A stretch of DNA of 64,000 bases from Bradyrhizobium iriomotense (GCF_018130765.1 NZ_JAFCJZ010000010.1:62001-126000), one strand, 5' to 3'. Shown: positions 33,885-42,381, counted from the stretch's first letter. Translations and numbers: made by a program. Notes: generated by a model from the sequence alone, not told the origin.

Positions 33885-35087
33885 ATGACTGAAGCCGTTT
33901 TGGGCGCAATGAGCGGACTGCGCGTCATCGATCTCACGCGCGTGCTCGGCGGTCCCTACTGCACCCAGATCCTTGCCGACCATGGCGCCGACGTCATCAA
34001 GGTCGAGCCGCCCGCGGGCGACGAGGTGCGCGAATGGGGGCCTCCCTTCCACGAGGAGGATGCGGCCTATTTCGTCGGCATCAATCGCAACAAGCGTTCG
34101 ATCGGCCTCGACCTCGCCTCCGAGGGCGGCCGCGTCGTGCTGCTGAAGATGCTGGAGACCGCCGACGTCCTGATCGAGAATTTCAAGCCGGGCACGCTGG
34201 AGAAATGGGGCATCGGCAATGACGTGTTGCGCGAGAAATTCCCGCGCCTCGTGCATTGCCGGATCTGCGGTTTCGGCGCCGACGGCCCGCGCGGCGGCAA
34301 TCCCGGCTATGACGCCATCATCCAGGCCATGACCGGCATGATCGCGGCGACCGGCTCGCCCGAGAGCGGGCCGATGCGGATCGGCGTGCCGCTGGTCGAC
34401 ATCACCACCGGCCTCTATGCGGCGATCGGCATCCTGATGGCGCTGTCGGAGCGGCAGCGTTCGGGCAAGGGCCAGTTCCTGGAGACGACGCTGTACGAGA
34501 CCGGCCTTGCAATCATGCATCCGCACACCGCGAATTATTTCATGCATGGCAAGCCGCCCGGCCTCACCGGCAACGAGCATCCCAACCTCGTGCCTTATGC
34601 GATCTTCCCGACCAAGACCGACAACATCTTCATCGGCGTCGGCAATGACGGCACCTTCCGCAAGCTCGCCAAGGAGATCGGCAAGCCCGAGCTCGGCACC
34701 GATCCGCGCTTTGCCCGCAACAAGGATCGCATCGCCAATCGCGAGGCGCTGCGCGCCGAGCTGGCCGCGGTGTTCAGCCAGCATGAGGCCGAGCCGCTGT
34801 GCAATCGCCTGCTCGCGGCCGGCCTGCCCGCAGGTCCCGTGCAGAAGATCGATCAGGCGTTGACGAACCCGCACACGATCTACCGCGGCGATATTATCGA
34901 GAAGGACTGGTACAAGGGCGTGGCCTCGCCGATCCGGCTCGATCGCAGCAAGCCGAGCCTGCGCCGCCTGCCGCCGAAATTCAGCCAGCACGCAGCGGAG
35001 GTGCTGGGCGAATTCGGATACTCCAAAGCCGAGATCGACGCGATGGTCGAAAAGGGCACGGTCTGCGGCCCCGAGCGCAAGCGCTAG
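33885..35087 (+). CDS. CaiB/BaiF (class III) CoA-transferase
   Basis: 400-aa family III CoA-transferase. Signatures are LRVIDLTRVLGGPYCTQIL near the N-terminus, VEPPAGDEVREWGPPF, RNKRSIGLDLASEGGR, NFKPGTLEKWG, and GPVQKIDQAL in the C-terminal domain. The catalytic Asp expected after the FG-P segment lies in GNPGYDAIIQAMTGM. These enzymes move CoA between carboxylic acids; the acyl substrate cannot be read from sequence. No pathway partner sits beside it. Confidence 0.88.
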   Translation: MTEAVLGAMSGLRVIDLTRVLGGPYCTQILADHGADVIKVEPPAGDEVREWGPPFHEEDAAYFVGINRNKRSIGLDLASEGGRVVLLKMLETADVLIENFKPGTLEKWGIGNDVLREKFPRLVHCRICGFGADGPRGGNPGYDAIIQAMTGMIAATGSPESGPMRIGVPLVDITTGLYAAIGILMALSERQRSGKGQFLETTLYETGLAIMHPHTANYFMHGKPPGLTGNEHPNLVPYAIFPTKTDNIFIGVGNDGTFRKLAKEIGKPELGTDPRFARNKDRIANREALRAELAAVFSQHEAEPLCNRLLAAGLPAGPVQKIDQALTNPHTIYRGDIIEKDWYKGVASPIRLDRSKPSLRRLPPKFSQHAAEVLGEFGYSKAEIDAMVEKGTVCGPERKR

Positions 35088-35122
35088 TCGATCAGAACAA
35101 ATCGAGCGGCAACGCAGGTGCG

Positions 35123-35247
35123 CTCCCTCCCCCGCTTGCGGGGGAGGGTTGGGGAGAGGGTGTCTCCACAACGAGGCAATCCCCCAGAGGAGGAAGCCCT
35201 CACCCGGATCGCTTTGCGATCCGACCTCTCCCGCAAGCGGGAGAGGT
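35123..35247 (+). repeat. 125-bp intergenic repeat, copy A
   Basis: Starts with CCCTCCCCCGC-TTGC-type hairpin (GCTTGC centre), runs through GGGGAGAGGGTG, CCCCCAGAGGAG and GCCCTCACCCGGAT, and ends with hairpin arms ACCTCTCCCGC and GCGGGAGAGGT. The element at 57794-57938 has the same modules in the opposite orientation. It occupies part of the 390-nt gap before ugpB; the rest holds a Pho-box-like site and the ugpB leader. Confidence 0.8.
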
Positions 35248-35406
35248 TTTCGAGCCCGCGGCCCGATCGTCCTCACATCATCCAATGCCGCACTGCGGCG
35301 CGGGCACGATAGTGCAGCGCGAACGGCTGCGGTCGTCCGCGCCGCATTCGCCTATTTGACGGCTTCCCTTTTCCAGCGCTTGCCGCTTTCGTTTCGGCCG
35401 CTTACA

Positions 35407-35424
35407 CAGTCATGTGAACGTCAT
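35407..35424 (+). promoter_or_regulatory. Pho-box-like site upstream of ugpB
   Basis: CAGTCAT (35407-35413), 4 nt, then ACGTCAT (35418-35424): two imperfect copies of CTGTCAT at an 11-bp period, the layout bound by PhoB dimers. It lies 55 nt before the ugpB ATG. Phosphate-starvation control of ugp operons by PhoB is established in rhizobia, which supports the reading; the match (6/7 and 5/7) is imperfect. Confidence 0.5.
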
Positions 35425-35478
35425 ATGGCGCTGCTAGCGCAAGCGCTTCTTTAGTGACGGGCAAGGGAGGTTTTCTTG

Positions 35479-36795
35479 ATGGCTCTTCGACATTTTGGCG
35501 CGGCTGCAGCTGTTGCACTCACGGTTGGTCTCGGCGCCTCGCCGGCCCTGGCCGTGACCGAAATCCAGTGGTGGCATGCGATGACGGGCGCCAACAACGA
35601 CGTCATCGTCAAGCTGGCCAACGACTTCAACGCGTCGCAGACCGACTACAAGGTGATCCCGACCTACAAGGGCAACTACCCCGACACGATGAACGCGGGC
35701 ATCGCCGCGTTCCGCGCCGGCAACGCTCCGCACATCATGCAGGTGTTCGAAGTCGGCACCGCGACCATGATGGCCGCGACCGGCGCCGTGAAGCCGGTCT
35801 ACAAGCTGATGGCCGAGACCGGCGAGAAGTTCGATCCGAAGAACTACCTGCCCGCGATCACCGGCTACTACTCGACCTCGAAGGGCGAGATGCTGTCGTT
35901 CCCCTTCAACTCGTCGTCCACGGTCATGTGGATCAATCTCGACGAGCTGAAGAAGGCCAATGTCGAGATCCCCAAGACCTGGCCTGAAGTGTTCGAGGCC
36001 GGCAAGAAGCTGAAGGCGGCCGGTCACGACACCTGCGGCTTCTCCGGCTCCTGGGTGACCTGGGTCAATCTCGAGCAGCTCTCGGCCTGGCACAACACGC
36101 CGCTCTCCAGCAAGGCCAACGGCCTCGACGGCTTCGACACCGTGCTGGAGTTCAACGGCCCGCTCCAGGTCAAGCATCTCGAAAACCTGGTCGAGCTGCA
36201 GAAGACCAAGGTCTACGACTATGCCGGCCGCACCAACACCGGCGAAGGCCGCTTCACCTCGGGCGAATGCCCGATCTACCTGACCTCGTCGGCGTTCTTC
36301 GGCAACGTCAAGGCACAGGCCAAGTTCAACTTCACCGCGGTGCCGATGCCGTATTATCCAGACGTGAAGGGCGCGCCGCAGAACTCGATCATCGGCGGCG
36401 CTTCGCTCTGGGTGATGGGCGGCAAGCCGGCCGACGATTACAAGGGCGTCGCGAAATTCCTGACCTTCCTCTCCGACACCGATCGTCAGGTCTACATCCA
36501 CAAGGCCTCGGGCTATCTGCCGATCACCAAGGCGGCCTACGCCAAGGCGAAGGAAGAGGGCTTCTACAAGGACCAGCCCTATCTCGAGACGCCGCTGATC
36601 GAGCTGACCAACAAGGAGCCGACCGACAATTCGCGCGGCTTGCGCCTCGGCAACATGGTTCAGCTGCGTGACGTCTGGTCGGAAGAGATCGAGCAGGCGC
36701 TGGCCGGCAAGAAGACCGCCAAGCAGGCACTCGACGCCGCCGTCGAACGCGGCAACACCATGCTGCGGCAGTTCGAAAAGACCGCCGTGAAGTAA
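35479..36795 (+). CDS. ugpB: sn-Glycerol-3-phosphate ABC transporter, periplasmic binding protein
   Basis: 438 aa from the ATG at 35479, 8 nt after GGGAGG. A Sec signal peptide ends in ASPALA (about residue 23). Mature protein starts VTEIQWWHAMTGAN, matching UgpB-type family 1 binding proteins. FPFNSSSTVMWIN and GGASLWVMGGK are conserved ligand-pocket segments. It captures glycerol-3-phosphate or its diesters in the periplasm for UgpAE-C. First gene of ugpBAEC. Confidence 0.94.
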   Translation: MALRHFGAAAAVALTVGLGASPALAVTEIQWWHAMTGANNDVIVKLANDFNASQTDYKVIPTYKGNYPDTMNAGIAAFRAGNAPHIMQVFEVGTATMMAATGAVKPVYKLMAETGEKFDPKNYLPAITGYYSTSKGEMLSFPFNSSSTVMWINLDELKKANVEIPKTWPEVFEAGKKLKAAGHDTCGFSGSWVTWVNLEQLSAWHNTPLSSKANGLDGFDTVLEFNGPLQVKHLENLVELQKTKVYDYAGRTNTGEGRFTSGECPIYLTSSAFFGNVKAQAKFNFTAVPMPYYPDVKGAPQNSIIGGASLWVMGGKPADDYKGVAKFLTFLSDTDRQVYIHKASGYLPITKAAYAKAKEEGFYKDQPYLETPLIELTNKEPTDNSRGLRLGNMVQLRDVWSEEIEQALAGKKTAKQALDAAVERGNTMLRQFEKTAVK

Positions 36796-36843
36796 GGCGA
36801 CTGGCGGCAGGCCGGTCACCCGGCCTGCCGCTTCCGGGGCATC

Positions 36844-37725
36844 ATGCAAAAGCAAGCCATTTTCCAATCGAAGCTGTTGCCCTACGCGCTGGTTGCGCCG
36901 CAGCTCGCGATCGTCCTGATTTTCTTCTATTGGCCGGCCCTGCAGGCGGTGATCCAGTCCTTCCTGCTCCAGGATGCCTTTGGCCTCTCGACCAGCTTCG
37001 TCTGGTTCGAAAATTACATCGAGCTGTTCAGGGAGCCCGCCTATTTCGAAGCGGTCGTCCGCACCTTCTTCTTCTCGTTCGCGATCGCGATCTCGTCACT
37101 GTCGTTTGCGCTGCTGCTCGCCGTGATGGCCGACAAGCCGCTGCGCGGCTCGATGCTCTACCGCACGCTGCTGATCTGGCCCTATGCGGTCGCGCCGCCC
37201 GTGGTCGGCGTGCTCTGGATCTTCATGCTGCATCCCTCGCTCGGCGTGATCTCGCGCTACTTGCGCGCGGCCGGCGTCGACTGGAATCCGCTGCTCGACG
37301 GCAACCAGGCCGCGGGCCTGATCATCCTCTCCGCCGCCTGGAAGCAGATCTCCTACAATTTCCTGTTCTTCCTCGCCGGCCTGCAGGCGATCCCGAAAAG
37401 CGTGTTCGAGGCCGCCGCGATCGACGGCGCGCGGCCGATGCGCAGGTTCTGGACCGTGACCTTCCCGCTGCTGTCGCCGACCATCTTCTTCCTGCTGGTC
37501 ATCAACATCGTCTACGCCTTCTTCGACACCTTCGGCATCATCGACACCATGACCCGCGGTGGTCCCGGAACGTCGACGGTGACGCTGGTCTACAAGGTCT
37601 ATTCGGACGGCCTGCTCGGCGGCAATCTCGGCAGCTCGGCGGCGCAGTCGGTGGTCCTGATGATCATGGTCATCGTGCTCACGGGCATCCAGTTCCGCTT
37701 CGTCGAACGCAAGGTGACGTACTGA
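36844..37725 (+). CDS. ugpA: sn-Glycerol-3-phosphate ABC transporter permease UgpA
   Basis: 293-aa inner-membrane permease with six predicted helices. The EAA loop that docks onto UgpC is VFEAAAIDGARPMRRFWTVTFP. 48 nt after ugpB. Its TGA overlaps the ugpE ATG by one base (TGATG). Confidence 0.94.
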   Translation: MQKQAIFQSKLLPYALVAPQLAIVLIFFYWPALQAVIQSFLLQDAFGLSTSFVWFENYIELFREPAYFEAVVRTFFFSFAIAISSLSFALLLAVMADKPLRGSMLYRTLLIWPYAVAPPVVGVLWIFMLHPSLGVISRYLRAAGVDWNPLLDGNQAAGLIILSAAWKQISYNFLFFLAGLQAIPKSVFEAAAIDGARPMRRFWTVTFPLLSPTIFFLLVINIVYAFFDTFGIIDTMTRGGPGTSTVTLVYKVYSDGLLGGNLGSSAAQSVVLMIMVIVLTGIQFRFVERKVTY

Positions 37726-38573
37726 TGGTCGAGGACGAGGGCATCAGGCGCTACGTCGCCCATTTCATCCTCTGGATCGGAATCGCGATCGTCGCATTCC
37801 CGGTCTACATCGCGATCATCGCCTCGACCCAGGACAACGCGCTGATCGCGAACGGGCAGATGTCGCTGCTGCCGGGCGGCCATTTCTTCGAGGTCTACTA
37901 CCAGACCATCTTCGTCGGCACGAGCGGCTCGACCCGCGAGCCCGTCGGCAACATGATGCTCAATTCGCTGGTGATGGCGCTGGCGATCGCGATCGGCAAG
38001 ATCGCGATCTCGATCATCTCGGCCTACGCGATCGTGTATTTCCGCTTTCCGTTCCGGATGTCGATCTTCTGGATCATCTTCATCACCCTGATGCTGCCGG
38101 TCGAGGTCCGCATCTATCCGACCTACAAGATCGTCGCCGACCTGCACATGCTCGACAGCTATGCAGGCCTTTCGCTGCCGCTGATCGCATCGGCCACGGC
38201 GACGCTGCTGTTCCGACAATTCTTCATGACCGTGCCGGACGAGCTATTGGAGGCCTCGCGCATCGACGGCGCCGGCCCCTTGCGCTTCTTCTGGGACACG
38301 CTGCTGCCGCTGTCGCGCACCAACATGGCGGCGCTGTTCGTGATCCTGTTCATCCTCGGCTGGAATCAATATCTCTGGCCGCTGCTCATCACCACCCGCG
38401 ACGACATGCAGACCATCCAGGTCGGCATCCGCAAGATGATCACCACCACCGACGCGCTGACTGAATGGCCGATCGTGATGGCGACCGCCGTGCTGGCCAT
38501 GCTGCCGCCGGTGTTCGTCGTCGTCGTCATGCAGAAATTGTTCGTGCGCGGCCTGGTCGAGACGGAAAAGTAA
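37725..38573 (+). CDS. ugpE: sn-Glycerol-3-phosphate ABC transporter permease UgpE
   Basis: 282-aa permease, start at 37725 (MVEDEGIRRYVAHF), where ATG overlaps the ugpA stop; a longer frame upstream is an artefact. Six helices; EAA loop LLEASRIDGAGPLRFFWDTLLPLS. It pairs with UgpA to form the channel. ugpC follows after 13 nt. Confidence 0.95.
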   Translation: MVEDEGIRRYVAHFILWIGIAIVAFPVYIAIIASTQDNALIANGQMSLLPGGHFFEVYYQTIFVGTSGSTREPVGNMMLNSLVMALAIAIGKIAISIISAYAIVYFRFPFRMSIFWIIFITLMLPVEVRIYPTYKIVADLHMLDSYAGLSLPLIASATATLLFRQFFMTVPDELLEASRIDGAGPLRFFWDTLLPLSRTNMAALFVILFILGWNQYLWPLLITTRDDMQTIQVGIRKMITTTDALTEWPIVMATAVLAMLPPVFVVVVMQKLFVRGLVETEK

Positions 38574-38586
38574 GAAGTGAGTTTTC

Positions 38587-39672
38587 ATGGCTAACGTCAC
38601 CCTGCGCAACGTCCGCAAGACCTACACCGGCGGCTTCGAGGCCATCAAAGGCGTCAACGTCGATGTCGCGGACGGGCAGTTCTGCGTGCTGGTCGGCCCT
38701 TCCGGCTGCGGCAAGTCCACGCTGCTGCGCATGGTCGCCGGGCTCGAGACCGTCACCGGCGGCGAGATCGACATCGGCGGCCGCGTCGTCAACCAGATCG
38801 AGCCCGCCGATCGCGACATCGCGATGGTGTTCCAGAACTACGCGCTCTATCCGCATATGAGCGTCTACAACAACATGGCCTACGGCCTGCGCAACCGCGG
38901 CATGGCGGAGGCCGAGATCAAGACCCGCGTCGCGGAAGCCGCGCGCGTGCTCGAGCTCTCCGCGATGCTGGAGCGCAAGCCGCGCCAGCTCTCCGGCGGC
39001 CAGCGCCAGCGCGTCGCCATGGGCCGCGCCATCGTGCGCCAGCCGAAGGTGTTTTTGTTCGACGAGCCGCTGTCGAACCTCGACGCCAAGCTGCGCATCG
39101 CGATGCGCGTCGAGATCCGCAAATTGCAGCGCCGGCTCAACACGACGTCGATCTACGTCACCCATGACCAGCTCGAGGCGATGACGCTCGCCGACGTCCT
39201 GGTGGTGATGAATGGCGGCCAGGTCGAGCAGGTCGGCAATCCCCTTGCGATCTACGAGAAGCCGGCGACGACCTTCGTCGCCTCCTTCATCGGCGCACCG
39301 CCGATGAATTTGATGTCGACGCGCCCCGACGAGATCAAATCGCAGCTCGGTGGCAGCGCGACTGAAGCCGACATCGTCGGCATCCGGCCCGAGGACTTCG
39401 TCATCACCGACCAGGCCCCGGCCGGCGGCGTGGCCCTGCCGCTCACGGTCGAAGCCATCGAGCGCGTCGGTGCTGAAACCTTCGTCTACGGCTCCCGCGA
39501 GCAGGAAGACCAGCGCGTCGCCGCCACCCCGGGCGAGCTGCCGCCCGGCGAGATCATCGTCCGCATCCCCGGAACCGACGCTCCCGCCATCGGCCAGAAG
39601 ATCCGGGTCGCAGCGGTGCGCCCAAAGCTGCATTTGTTCAGCGCCGATGGGCGGACGCGGATCGAGGCCTGA
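38587..39672 (+). CDS. ugpC: sn-Glycerol-3-phosphate ABC transporter ATPase UgpC
   Basis: 361-aa MalK/UgpC-type ATPase. Walker A GPSGCGKST (37-45), signature LSGGQRQRVAMGRA, Walker B VFLFDEPLSNLD, H-loop YVTHDQLEAMTLAD. The C-terminal TOBE/regulatory region (GIRPEDFVI) is typical. Last gene of ugpBAEC; no GlpQ phosphodiesterase follows. Confidence 0.95.
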   Translation: MANVTLRNVRKTYTGGFEAIKGVNVDVADGQFCVLVGPSGCGKSTLLRMVAGLETVTGGEIDIGGRVVNQIEPADRDIAMVFQNYALYPHMSVYNNMAYGLRNRGMAEAEIKTRVAEAARVLELSAMLERKPRQLSGGQRQRVAMGRAIVRQPKVFLFDEPLSNLDAKLRIAMRVEIRKLQRRLNTTSIYVTHDQLEAMTLADVLVVMNGGQVEQVGNPLAIYEKPATTFVASFIGAPPMNLMSTRPDEIKSQLGGSATEADIVGIRPEDFVITDQAPAGGVALPLTVEAIERVGAETFVYGSREQEDQRVAATPGELPPGEIIVRIPGTDAPAIGQKIRVAAVRPKLHLFSADGRTRIEA

Positions 39673-39872
39673 CGGCTTCCCGCGCCTGCCCTATCAAAAA
39701 AGCGCGAAAACAACCCCATGCACAGTAGAAGGGGGTCTGTTTTCATTGGGATAAATCGCCCCGCAAATTCATCATGCCTGCCCGTCTCGGGGCCATGACG
39801 AATTGTAAGCATTTTGTGCGATGGCAGAGCGGGTGGGCGGCCAAGCGGGCCATCCACAGCCCCCGCTACGTC

Positions 39873-39902
39873 CTTGAACCCACAAGCGGATATGCCCATA
39901 TT
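39873..39902 (+). promoter_or_regulatory. Sigma32-type (RpoH) heat-shock promoter of hsp20
   Basis: CTTGAA (39873-39878), 16 nt, then CCCATATT (39895-39902). This closely follows the RpoH consensus (CTTGAA ... CCCCATNT). Transcription would begin near 39908, giving a leader of about 60 nt that contains the ROSE-like hairpins. Confidence 0.75.
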
Positions 39903-39907
39903 GCTGA

Positions 39908-39969
39908 CCAAGGGGTGCCTTGATCGGGCCCCGAAACACCAAAGTCGCTTCGAGAGGACTTTGTAAACT
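39908..39969 (+). ncRNA. ROSE-like RNA thermometer in the hsp20 5' UTR
   Basis: A 3' hairpin is formed by CAAAGTC (39940-39946) and GACTTTG (39957-39963). Inside it UCGCU (39945-39949) faces the Shine-Dalgarno AGAGGA (39953-39958), leaving a possible G-G opposition. UYGCU opposite the ribosome site is the conserved core of ROSE elements, known from Bradyrhizobium small heat-shock genes. A second upstream hairpin with GGGG (39912-39915) and CCCC lies before it. Heating would melt the weak hairpin and expose the ribosome site. Confidence 0.75.
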
Positions 39970-40395
39970 ATGTCTCGTGTTCCCACGTTATCCAGTCCGT
40001 TCCTTCTGGGCTTCGACGAGATCGAGCGCGTGCTCGACCGCGTCGTCAAAGGCGCCGACGGCTACCCTCCCTACAATATCGAGAGGTGTGACCGGTCGGA
40101 TGGCCAGCCCGAGCGGCTGCGTATCACGCTGGCGGTCGCCGGATTCACGCGCGACCAACTCGATGTAACCATTGAGGAAAACCAGCTCGTGATCCGCGGG
40201 CGGCAGCAGGACGACAAGACCCGGCAATACATCCATCGCGGCATCGCCGCGCGCCACTTCCAGCGCACCTTCGTGCTGGCGGAGGGGATGCTGGTGCTGG
40301 GTGCGGATCTGAAGAACGGGTTGTTGTCGATCGACCTGGCCCGGCCTGAACCGGAGAGGATCGTTAAGACAATCGCTATCAATGAGCACGAATAA
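39970..40395 (+). CDS. Small heat-shock protein, Hsp20 (IbpA-like, class A)
   Basis: 141-aa alpha-crystallin-domain chaperone. It starts MSRVPTLSSPFLLGFDEIERVLDR-type, as in rhizobial class A sHsps; YPPYNIER leads into the crystallin core (LAVAGFTRDQLDVTIEENQL, HRGIAARHFQRTF) and GLLSIDLARPEPE gives the C-terminal strand. It prevents aggregation of unfolded proteins. The leader carries a sigma32-type promoter and ROSE-like thermometer, so both transcription and translation look heat-controlled. A DUF1150 gene follows. Confidence 0.93.
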   Translation: MSRVPTLSSPFLLGFDEIERVLDRVVKGADGYPPYNIERCDRSDGQPERLRITLAVAGFTRDQLDVTIEENQLVIRGRQQDDKTRQYIHRGIAARHFQRTFVLAEGMLVLGADLKNGLLSIDLARPEPERIVKTIAINEHE

Positions 40396-40445
40396 TGGAA
40401 CGAGTAGCGGACTCGACCGCTTAGTGTTCCAGAGGAGTCGAGACC

Positions 40446-40718
40446 ATGAGTGAAGGTCACGTTGCGTTCGAATACGAAGCCAAGAACGTCTCTCCGGAGA
40501 CGCTGGCAACCCTCGGCGAAGGCCATATCGCCTATGTGAAGCAGATCCGTTCCGAGGACGTGCCGGACCTGTTCCCCGAAGCGCCCAAGATCGCGCCGGG
40601 CCTCAAGCTCTTCGCGCTCCACGCCGCCGACGGCACGCCGATCATGCTGACCGACAGCCGCGAAGCCGCGATCGCCAACGCCTGGAGCAACGAGCTGCAA
40701 GCCGTCAGCGTGCACTGA
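40446..40718 (+). CDS. DUF1150 family protein
   Basis: 90-aa alphaproteobacterial protein with LGEGHIAYVKQIRSEDVPDLFP and LFALHAADGTPIMLTDSREAAIANA, the DUF1150 pattern. Function unknown. It is regularly found just behind hsp20 genes and here follows after 50 nt with GAGGAG, so it probably shares the heat-shock transcript. A strong terminator follows. Confidence 0.85.
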   Translation: MSEGHVAFEYEAKNVSPETLATLGEGHIAYVKQIRSEDVPDLFPEAPKIAPGLKLFALHAADGTPIMLTDSREAAIANAWSNELQAVSVH

Positions 40719-40748
40719 GCGCGCGCGTCGCGCGATTAGGATTTCAAG

Positions 40749-40788
40749 CGGGCATGCCTTCACGCGAGGGCGTGCCCGTTTTTATTTT
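40749..40788 (+). terminator. Intrinsic terminator of hsp20-DUF1150
   Basis: Arms CGGGCATGCC (40749-40758) and GGCGTGCCCG (40769-40778), with one G-T wobble, then TTTTTATTTT. 30 nt after the DUF1150 stop. Confidence 0.9.
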
Positions 40789-40808
40789 GTGCGATGATGT
40801 TTCCGCGT

Positions 40809-40930
40809 CGTCATTGCGAGCCAACGGGTCCGCGCAAAGCGCGGCCCGATGACAGGCTCCGCGAAGCAATCCAGAATCTTTCCGCGGAGCGATTCTGGAT
40901 TGCTTCGTCGCTTCGCTCCTCGCAATGACG
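40809..40930. repeat. Composite palindromic repeat (GAAGCAATCC family)
   Basis: Outer arms CGTCATTGCGAG (40809-40820) and CTCGCAATGACG (40919-40930) are perfect complements. An inner hairpin has perfect 17-bp arms CGAAGCAATCCAGAATC (40862-40878) and GATTCTGGATTGCTTCG (40891-40907). It shares the inner arm with the hairpin at 1010-1047. With the next repeat it fills the 427-nt gap between the DUF1150 and TPR genes. Confidence 0.8.
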
Positions 40931-40955
40931 GAGTATGAGGCTCCCGCGCGCTCAA

Positions 40956-41100
40956 CTCTCGTGTCCCGGACGCGGCGCAGCGCGAAGCGGTGCGACGCAG
41001 AGCCGGGACCCAGGACAACAGCGGGAAGCGCGGTGAACATGGGCCCCGGCTCTGCAGCGCACCGTTGAAGAAACGCTGCGCTGCGTCCGGGGCACGAGAG
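40956..41100. repeat. Second palindromic repeat (CTCTCGTGTCCCGGACGC family)
   Basis: Outer arms CTCTCGTGTCCCGGACGC and GCGTCCGGGGCACGAGAG are imperfect complements. Inside are GCTCTGC/GCAGAGC-type arms. It begins only 25 nt after the preceding element ends. No coding sequence seen. Confidence 0.65.
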
Positions 41101-41145
41101 CGGAGATACACGCTCTTCGAGAGCCGTCACTTCAGAAAGCCGCCA

Positions 41146-42258
41146 TCACTTCACAAAACCAAGCCCTTCGCGCGCGGTGTCGACGGCCCATTTGTCGTTC
41201 GGCGGCAGCGCGAGCACGCTGTTGAAATCCGCGCGCGCATGTTTGGCGTCGGACATCATCATGTAGAGCAGGCCGCGATTGACCAACGTATCCTGGTTTT
41301 TGGGATCGAGTCGAAGCGCCTCGTTGTAGTCGGCGAGCGCGCGGTCGTGCTGTCCCATGTCCCGAAACACACCGGCGCGATCTTTGTAGGCGTCCAAATT
41401 CCCCGGCTGTAATCGAATCGCTTCGTCGAGATCGGCAAGGGCGCGTTTGTCGTCGCCCTTCCCGTGTAGGACGACGCCTCGAACGAGATAGGCTTTCTCG
41501 AAAGACGGCATGATCCTGGTAACGTCATCCAGCTCCCGGATGGTGCCGTCGGCATCGTCCTTTTTCAGGAACACCATGGCCCGGCAATAATGGCCACCGG
41601 CACTTGCGGGCTCCAGACGGACGGCGCTGTCGCAGTCAGCGAGAGCTGCATCGATCTCGTCCTTGCTGAGATGGATGGTGCTGCGCAGCTCGTAGGGCCA
41701 CGCGGCCGCCGGATTCCGCTGCATCGCCTCGGTGTAATCGGCAACGGCGCGATCGGTATCGCCCTTCGCCGCATACACCTGTCCTCGCATGACGAGCGCA
41801 CGGTAAGCCTGCTTGGGGCTGCGCTCGATGGCCTCGGTGAAGCCCGCGATCGCGAGGTCGAAATTACGCTTGTTGAAATATTCCTCGGCGCGCGAGGTGT
41901 AGGACGGTCCGTAGCCGGGATCCAGGCGAATGGCTTCGTTGTAGTCAGCCAGCGCATGATCCCGATCGCCTTTCGCGGAATAAGCGCGGCCGCGGCAATG
42001 ATAGGCGCGGCCGAAATTCGGATCGATCCGGATTGCGGCGCTGCAATCCTCGAAGGCGCGATCCTTGTCGCGCCTCATGTAATACGCTTCGCCACGCAAC
42101 TCGTAAGCCGCGGCATTGGTCGGGTCAGCCGCAATAATCTCGGTCTTCTCGGCGATGACACGATCGTTCGACGCGTCGTCAGCGTGGGCCGCGACCGTGG
42201 TAGCAATGGTGACAGAGCAGAGCAGACCAAAGGCCCGGCCAATCGAACCGCAAATCAT
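41146..42258 (-). CDS. Exported TPR-repeat protein
   Basis: 370 aa from the ATG at 42258 (MICGSIGRAFGLLCS). An N-terminal signal peptide appears to end at AAHA (about residue 25). The rest is about nine to ten tandem 34-residue TPR units (for example GRAYSAKGDRDHALADYNEAIRLDP broken at that repeat length), forming a solenoid for protein binding. Probably periplasmic. No partner identifiable; it stands alone. Confidence 0.85.
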   Translation of the reverse strand: MICGSIGRAFGLLCSVTIATTVAAHADDASNDRVIAEKTEIIAADPTNAAAYELRGEAYYMRRDKDRAFEDCSAAIRIDPNFGRAYHCRGRAYSAKGDRDHALADYNEAIRLDPGYGPSYTSRAEEYFNKRNFDLAIAGFTEAIERSPKQAYRALVMRGQVYAAKGDTDRAVADYTEAMQRNPAAAWPYELRSTIHLSKDEIDAALADCDSAVRLEPASAGGHYCRAMVFLKKDDADGTIRELDDVTRIMPSFEKAYLVRGVVLHGKGDDKRALADLDEAIRLQPGNLDAYKDRAGVFRDMGQHDRALADYNEALRLDPKNQDTLVNRGLLYMMMSDAKHARADFNSVLALPPNDKWAVDTAREGLGFVK

Positions 42259-42381
42259 GTGGCAATATCCCCGTACAGAAATCGGGCCGGTCGCAGGTGG
42301 ATATGATGGCGAAATACGCCAGCGCCCCGGCTGCAAATATGTCGCAGACGGCGCGGCGCGGGTTCGAACGGGCTGGAGGGA

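Noticed and set aside
36930..37724. Upstream extension of the ugpE frame
   Set aside because: It overlaps all of ugpA in another frame; the true ugpE start is the ATG overlapping the ugpA stop.
40809..41100. Possible CRISPR array
   Set aside because: The repeats are nested palindromes of different families, not regularly spaced direct repeats, and no cas gene is present.
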